Positions 58,238 through 64,000 of a stretch of 64,000 nucleotides of DNA are shown piece by piece. Within the stretch, counting starts at the first letter, position 1. Each line of letters starts with the position of its first letter. The DNA lies in assembly GCA_032164245.1 (NCBI GenBank), contig JAVMKO010000006.1:33940319-34004318 (forward strand). The letters run 5' to 3'. The notes beneath the pieces are model-generated. The model made no database searches. It was not told where the DNA came from and saw only the letters and a program-made list of their open reading frames with translations. The translations under genes and the position numbers were made by a program. The stretch is from Sternotherus odoratus. Lineage: Eukaryota; Chordata; Testudines; Kinosternidae.

Positions 58238-59199
58238 CAAGGGAGATGCAGAGCCACTTGAGTGTCTCCACCTTGATCCCTTTGCAAAGCTTTGCTCCGG
58301 TGGGGGGATGAACTGGCCCATAGTTCACCAGGCATGGTCTGAGGACCTAGCTCAGCAAAAACGCCTCTCCCACCACACAGTGCTCCCACATTACCTGGTG
58401 GATAACACAAAAGTCTGGAGTTTCAAACTCAACCCTGCCTCGCACAGGTCGTGGACTGTTGTACTGCTCGCTCTCACTAGGCCCATTAGTGAGGGACTCT
58501 CAAAGGAAGATGGCCCCTCCAGGGCCCATGGCATCAGCCTCACTGTGAACCCCGAGATGGGAAATGGAATTCTTCCCATGGTTCATTCCTCTCCTAGAGC
58601 CGTAGGCCTGAGGGGCTGCTGGAGCTCTCTTATGGCAACATCAGATGAAGAACAGGCTGGTCAGCAGGGAAAGGGAAACGCAAGCAAAGTGCAGGTGGCT
58701 TGGATTTGTATGCACGGCTGGTGCTTCATTAATGGACTGGACACCTGGCTGCCACCCCTCTTGCTGCACTGTGACTCCCTCCTTTCCCATGGTTATCCTC
58801 TGAGACTGGGTGACTCACCGTCATGATGAAATCGAGTCTCACCAGCCCCGGGCCAACCTCATTTGCACTGCAAACAAGCCAGGAGCCAGCATTCGTTGGA
58901 ACCCACCTTCCTCCCCTCAGTGGCCAGTGCTCTCTCTCAGCCATTTGCCAGGCTGGCAGTGACTGTACAGCATGGCTAAAATGCCATTTATTCAACAATG
59001 CCTGACATTTCTGTGTTAACAATCAGCACCAGAGTTTGCAAATGACTCAGCACACACCAGAGCAGGAGACACTTACAACTCAAGTCAATTTCATGGTGTG
59101 CCTGTTTGCTTCTCAGCAAATGATATAATTCACAGTTAACTGTGACTGTTTATATAGCGACCTAAAGGTGAGGGTGGAGAGCAAAGTACATATGAGCTT
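58238..59199. other. Unassigned sequence with a 172-codon open frame
   Basis: An open frame at 58308-58826 (+) starts MNWPIVHQAWSEDLAQQKRL. I recognise no family, and no splice or promoter context supports it. No repeat recognised. Confidence 0.35.
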
Positions 59200-59650
59200 G
59201 CAATGCAATATGCCAGCAAGAAAAAAACATCCCCGAGTTGCATGCCAAGGGCAGGGAGGGGGGGTTGTTCCTCTCGATATGGCTCTACCTGAGTGTTGTG
59301 CCCAGTTTGGGGCACCATATCATTACCGAGTTCAGAGAAAGGTAACCAAAATGATCAGGGAGCCAGAGGGACAAGCTAATGAGGAAACATTGGCTTGTGC
59401 TAATTAGCTGGGTGACGCAAAGGCAAAGACTGGGGAGGATGATGGACATGACAAGTGTCTGAAGAGAGGAAACCTTCTGGATTAAAAGGGAGTAGGGGAT
59501 AACTGCAATAGGAAAAATAGGACAAAACTAAGATCAATGAGACTGTGGAATATTCTCCCCAAGGAACTGTAGTAGAGAAAGCACTGCAGGAAACAGTTGT
59601 GGGATGGAGATGGACTAGCATGGGATTTTTTCCATCTGTAATTTCTTTCC
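59200..59650 (+). mobile_element. CR1 LINE RT C-terminus and 3' part (+)
   Basis: gtgttgtgcccagtttgggg, gagaaaggtaaccaaaatga, gtgtctgaagagagg, gaatattctccccaaggaac and gtgggatggagatggactag follow the CR1 order. Diverged. Confidence 0.7.
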
Positions 59651-59920
59651 CTCCCAAAAGTGGAATCTTTAAGATTTCCTACAGGGATCAACATGTCCCT
59701 GTGTTCTGGGAACCCACCAATGCTACACTGGCCCTAAAGGCAGCTACATAGAGTTACCCAGAATGCTTTGAAGCCTATGCTTCTATAAAACATTAACACT
59801 GCTAGCAAGACCAAGTCTGCAAAGGGATTTAGACTGTGGTCTTTCAGTGTCCGTTGCCAGTTCCTATCTCTCATGTAGGAGTGTAATATCCTGGTTTGGG
59901 GCATGTGGTTGTGACTTTTG
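59651..59920. other. Unassigned sequence
   Basis: No recognised feature. Confidence 0.3.
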
Positions 59921-60045
59921 GGGTATGTCTTCACTACCCGCCTGATCAGTGGGTAGCAATCAATCTATTGGGGATCAATTTACTGTGTCTCATTTAGGCG
60001 CAATAAATCGATCCCCAAAGGCACTCCCCGTCAACTCTGGAAGTG
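59921..60045. mobile_element. Harbinger-type MITE, truncated
   Basis: Starts GGGTATGTCTTCACTACCC. Nested hairpin motifs follow: ctacccgcctgatcagtggg (with tag), and gatcaattta...aataaatcgatc. The other terminus is lost. From memory the layout matches an abundant turtle MITE. Confidence 0.7.
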
Positions 60046-61837
60046 CTCTTCTATCTGAGCAAGGAGATCCAGTTTGGAGGCCAGTGGTCTTGCCAGTCCC
60101 ACACATCCTGAGTTTGATTTTGACTCATGATCATGGTGACTACAGGTGCCCTTGGGTTGTTGTATAGAGCATTTTCCATTTGAATCTCAAGAGAGAAGCC
60201 ACTTGGTGCTGGATCAGCGGAAGCATGGTTCACCTGATCAGTCTCATTCTCTTCTTCAAATGTCTTCTGCCCTTGCCTCTAAAATGAAGCCTCCTGCCTG
60301 GGCTGCTTAAGACAATTTCAGCCTAAAAGGCTCTGCTAATTGGTTTAGTCTGCCATTAGGAGATTCTACTCCTTGCATGTTAATCCCATTTAAGGTAGCC
60401 ACCATTTGCTCAGTGTCCTGGTATCAGTGCATGTAAGTCTCCTCCACAACTAAGTCACCACCTAGGGACTTTCCCTACAGGGAAACACGAAGTACAAGGT
60501 CACCTTTTGACACAGTTCTGTTTTGCATAGGCCCAGAGCTTAGGCTGACCAGGGGAGGTCTTAGCTTCTTTAAAGGTCAGGCTTCCATATGGTCACCTGA
60601 CTATGTATTAGACTGTGAAATAGTCTCTCAATGGAAGAAGTAGAAATCCTATTGCTTGGGACTTTGAAAACTAAAGTGAACAACTGTCATAATTCACTGC
60701 CATGGGAGCATCACTCACTTACAGAAGGACGTTGTCACAGCACCAGAATCATTTTATTGTGGAGTCCCCTGCCCATCCCAATCCTATAGATTGACCTGAG
60801 CTGGAGAGGTTGGAAAATGAGCAACGGTTCTCAACAAGAACCAGCAAAACAAGTTCACCCTCAACTGAAATAATCTAAAGAGAAGCAGCAGCCGCCACCA
60901 GAGCTCGGTGTGTTTGGCAGAGGGGGAAGTTATTTACAGTGAGGTCTGGCTTCACACTGCCACCGTGTAATTCCAGGCAATTGCACTTCCAAATAGATCT
61001 TTCTAGAGAAAATCAACAGTGACTTTGCTTTCAATCTACTGGAAAATGAAGTCCTGTTACTGTGTCACACACCCACAGCAGGAAGAGTGCTGCGCATACA
61101 GGAGCTGGCTGCTCGGCTGAAGGGTTGGACTCAGTGCTACCACTCCACTCCACTGCTCCTTCTGTCTATTTCCTCTCTCCCCACATCACATACCCTTCAC
61201 TCCTCACCTGTGTCCCTTGTTTGTCAATGCTACGCTTCTGGCTCAGCCTGCACCTTCACTTCCCTTTTCTCACCACTGCTTTCATCGAGACTGAATTTCA
61301 TGCTGCTAGAGAGTGCCTGACTGACATGGAACAGCTACTTTAAAAGGCCCCCACCCACAGTACCCTCCTCTCCAGAAACACCCTCAAGGGACCAGAGAGA
61401 AACAAAATCTCCATGGCTTATCCAACCTATGACCTCCTGACTGAGACTCCTACCAAAGGTCCGTATTAGTGTAAATGTGGTGATATCCTGTGCAGTGCCC
61501 ACCGGTTCCCAAGAAACAGACCAAGACCCACATTCGATAGACAACTTCGGGCAACACCGACACATACCAGAATTGCCCCAGAAATCCCTCTCCAGCCCGC
61601 TGTGCTCAGCATTCCCTTTAAGTAGGGTTTGGAGCTGTAGCTTTCCTGTGTTACATCCCCAGGTGTCACTGGTTTGATTGTGGGTGAATGGAAAGTCCCT
61701 GAAGAGAGTCTAGGGATCGAAGAGGCAACTTAAGCTGACAATGGTATATAGGGCTTTAGAGTGCACATGAACAGATACTGAAAGGAAACAGCTCAGGAAG
61801 GGAAAGGCAGACTAGGGCTGGGATAGGGAATGCATCG
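60046..61837. other. Unassigned sequence
   Basis: No recognised repeat or gene. The open frames near 61062-61343 have no domain. Confidence 0.4.
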
Positions 61838-61925
61838 CTACCCTGACATAACGCAGACCTCGGGAACCAAAAAAATCTCACTACGCTATAGATGAAACTG
61901 CGTTATATCGAACTTGCTTTGGCCT
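61838..61925. repeat. Half of a palindromic DNA-transposon MITE
   Basis: gaccctgacataacgcag-like text, ctcgggaaccaaaaaaatct and gaaactgcgttatatcgaac match one arm of a reptile MITE that I remember as mariner-like. The second arm is missing. Confidence 0.5.
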
Positions 61926-62079
61926 CAAGCATTTCCATTAATAGTCAGCAAGTCATTTTTGTTAGAACTATCATGGTATATGCAGTAAATAAATCTGTTC
62001 TACAATGGTTAAATTGTATCTCCTTTCTTTAATTACAGGAATTATTTTATAAGCTTAGTTAAAAGATACAGTGTATCTT
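61926..62079. other. Unassigned sequence
   Basis: Nothing recognised. Confidence 0.3.
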
Positions 62080-62576
62080 CCTGCACCCTGACCCCTCAGA
62101 ACCCCCGACCCATCTAAGCCCTCCACTCCTTGTCCCCTGACCGCCCCCTCCAGAGACCCCCCCCTATCCCTTCCAGAGACCCCTCGTCCCTAATCACCCC
62201 CAGGACCCCACCCCCTACTGCACCCCCCTGCTCCCTGTCCCCTGACTGCCCCAACTCCTATCCACATCCCCGCTCCGACAGGCCCCCCCGGGGACACCCA
62301 CGCTCTATCCAATGCCCCTGTTCCCCATCCACTGACCGCCCTCCCTCCAAGACTCTCTGCCTCTTATCCAACCCCCCAGCCTCACCCCCTTAACATGCCT
62401 CTCAGAGCAGTGTGTCAGAGTCAGACACGATGCCGCGCTGATCCGCCGGGCCACGCAGTCCCGCCTCCCAGAGGTAGCCCCCCCAGCCGTGAGCTCAGGG
62501 GCCAGACAGGGGGGCCCATGGGCCATAGTTTGTGGGCCTAATGGGACCATGGGCAGGCAACATATGTTTACCCCTG
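62080..62576. mobile_element. hAT element, inverted and truncated
   Basis: The right end reads ...gtttacccctg (62576). In reverse it begins CAGGGGTAAACATATG and runs through ctgctctgagaggcat and ggttggataagagg, the same order as 57545-58229. The far terminus is lost near 62080. Confidence 0.7.
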
Positions 62577-62724
62577 CCTTCTCATTGTTGCACATTCCTT
62601 CCACCACTTTGATACATGCACATTGTACAGACAGTGTATGTATGTAATTTGATACAAGCCACATTTTAAGAGATCCTTGACAATTCACAGATCCTTGACT
62701 ATCCTTGGTAGATCCTTGACTATT
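62577..62724. other. Unassigned sequence with short tandem
   Basis: agatccttgac is repeated three times between 62669 and 62720. Confidence 0.5.
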
Positions 62725-63088
62725 CGTGGTGGATGGGCCTGGTAGCCTGTGATGGGATGTTGGATGGGATGGGATCTGAGTTACTACAGAGAATTATTTC
62801 CTGGGTGTCTGGCTGGTGAGTCTTGCCCACATGCTCAGGGTTCAGCTGATCGCCATATTTGGGGTCGGGAAGGAATTTTCCTCCAGGGCAGACTGGCAGA
62901 ACTCTGGAGGTTTTTCACCTTCCTCTGCAGCAAGGATCACGGGTCACTTGCTGGAGGATTCTGTGCACCTTGAAGTCTTTAAACCATGATTTGAGGACTT
63001 CAATAGCTCAGACATAGGTGAGAGGTTTATTGCAGGAGTAGGTGAGGAAGATTCTGTGGCCTGCATTGTGCAGGAGGTCAGACTAGAT
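62725..63088 (+). mobile_element. CR1 LINE 3' end, left part (+)
   Basis: gatctgagttactacagaga, ggaaggaattttcctccag, ccatgatttgaggacttc and ctgcattgtgcaggaggtc. Interrupted at 63089 by a hAT element, and continues at 63892. Confidence 0.92.
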
Positions 63089-63177
63089 CAGGGGTCTGCA
63101 ACCTTTACCACTCAAAGAGCCATTTGGACCCGTTTCCCACAGTAAAGAAAACACTGGGAGCCACAAAACCCTAATCC

Positions 63178-63355
63178 CCCCCCCGCTCCGGCCGTGCTCT
63201 CGCTCTTCTTCCTCCCCCCCCCCCCCGCTCCGGCCGTGCTCTCGCTCTTCTTCCTCCCCCCCCCGCTTCAGCCGTGCTCTCGCTCTTCTTCCTCCCCCCC
63301 CCCCCCGCTCCGGCCGTGCTCTCGCTCTTCTTCCTCCCCCCCCCGGCCGTGCTTT
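63178..63355. repeat. C-rich tandem array, about 4-5 units
   Basis: Units of a C run plus gctccggccgtgctctcgc and tcttcttcct, roughly 36-45 bp depending on C-run length. The last unit lacks part of its motif. Confidence 0.9.
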
Positions 63356-63419
63356 CACTCCCCCCCTCCCCCAGCTTGCCTTGCCTCGTGCCCCGGCCCC
63401 GGCTCCGACTCGTTCTTAT

Positions 63420-63720
63420 CCGCCGCGCTTCGCCTCCTGTCCCGGCCCCGGCTCCGACACGCTCTTCTCCGCCGCGCTTCGCCTCCTGCCCCGGCCCCGG
63501 CCCGAGTCTCACTTCTCCGCCGCGCTTCGCCTCCTGTCCCGGCCCCGGCTCCGACACGCTCTTCTCCGCCGCGCTTCGCCTCCTGCCCCGGCCCCGGCCC
63601 GACTCTCACTTCTCCGCCGCGCTTCGCCTCCTGCCCCGGCCCCGGCCCGACTCTCACTTCTCCGCCGCGCTTCGCCTCCTGCCCCGGCCCCGGCCCGAGT
63701 CTCACTTCTCCGCCGGCTCC
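63420..63720. repeat. GC-rich tandem array, about 6 units
   Basis: Units around cgccgcgcttcgcctcctg and ccccggccccgg..., alternating an acacgctct and a gagtctcac type of ending, about 50-58 bp. Confidence 0.9.
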
Positions 63721-63891
63721 GCCTCGCCTCGTGCCCCGGCCCCGGCTCCGCCTCCGTTCTTCTCCCCCCCCCCGCCGCTCACCTCTTATTGACCCCGCCC
63801 CTCTCCTTCGGCTGCGGCTCCGCGCAGGGAGCCGCATCAGAGGGATGAAAGAGCCGCATGCGGCTCCGGAGCCGCGGGTTGCCGACCCCTG

Positions 63892-63945
63892 GACTAGATG
63901 ATCATAATGGTCCCTTCTGACCTTAAAGTCTATGAGTCTATAAGA
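63892..63945 (+). mobile_element. CR1 LINE 3' end, right part (+)
   Basis: gactagatgatcataatgg and gtcccttctgaccttaaag, ending in tctatgagtctat, the octamer-like CR1 terminus. Confidence 0.92.
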
Positions 63946-64000
63946 GCCGAAGCGCCGACCACAGATGGTTTTGTAACAACTTTAAACTGGCAAGGTGGCA
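63946..64000. other. Unassigned end of window
   Basis: Nothing recognised. Confidence 0.3.

Larger units (their letters stand above)
63089..63891. mobile_element. hAT element inside CR1 (803 bp)
   Basis: Ends CAGGGGTCTGCAACC and GGGTTGCCGACCCCTG, with the perfect 8-bp duplication gactagat at 63081-63088 and 63892-63899. It holds two tandem arrays (63178-63355 and 63420-63720) and no transposase. Several long open frames across it (up to 235 codons) are products of the GC-rich repeats. Confidence 0.97.

Noticed and set aside
63171..63901. Several open frames of 128-235 codons on both strands, rich in Pro/Ala/Arg or Gly/Glu
   Set aside because: They are translations of tandem GC-rich units inside a hAT element with exact target duplications. 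No frame has a domain.

Overview
The window looks like vertebrate nuclear DNA, most probably from a turtle, with a crocodilian as the main alternative. I find no protein-coding gene, rRNA, tRNA or CRISPR array that I can support. What can be read is a dense, layered record of transposable elements. It contains CR1 LINE 3' ends on both strands, degenerate MIR SINEs, non-autonomous hAT elements with 8-bp target duplications, PIF/Harbinger MITEs with GGGTATGTCT ends, Ty3/Gypsy retrotransposons and solo LTRs, a tRNA-like SINE and Penelope-like fragments. The assignment to turtle rests on remembered similarity of these families to reptile repeats. No search was run.

Layout. 0-14 kb: a small hAT MITE, a MIR abutting a broken Harbinger transposase fragment, a solo LTR nested in an older LTR-like sequence, a CR1 tail, an LTR carrying a 26-bp minisatellite, and two copies of one hAT family, the second inserted inside a CR1. 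14-19 kb: a Ty3/Gypsy element on the minus strand with recognisable LTRs, gag, protease and RT remnants, then LTR and CR1 remains. 22-26 kb: an unidentified minus-strand open frame and a degenerate non-LTR retrotransposon with endonuclease and RT remnants. 27-34 kb: a tRNA-like SINE interrupted by a short retroposed hairpin with a 12-bp duplication, then CR1, MIR and LTR pieces. 36-40 kb: a second, more decayed Gypsy element on the minus strand, one of whose terminal repeats is split by a solo LTR. 40-54 kb: mostly unassigned sequence with scattered MIR and CR1 tails and a G-rich tract. 55-64 kb: a cluster of five GC-rich hAT elements, most with minisatellite interiors, the last nested in a CR1.

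No element keeps a full-length open frame, so everything autonomous here appears dead. The stretches called unassigned may hold exons, enhancers or old repeats that cannot be recognised by eye. Element borders marked by target duplications are exact. Other borders are good to roughly 10-50 bases.
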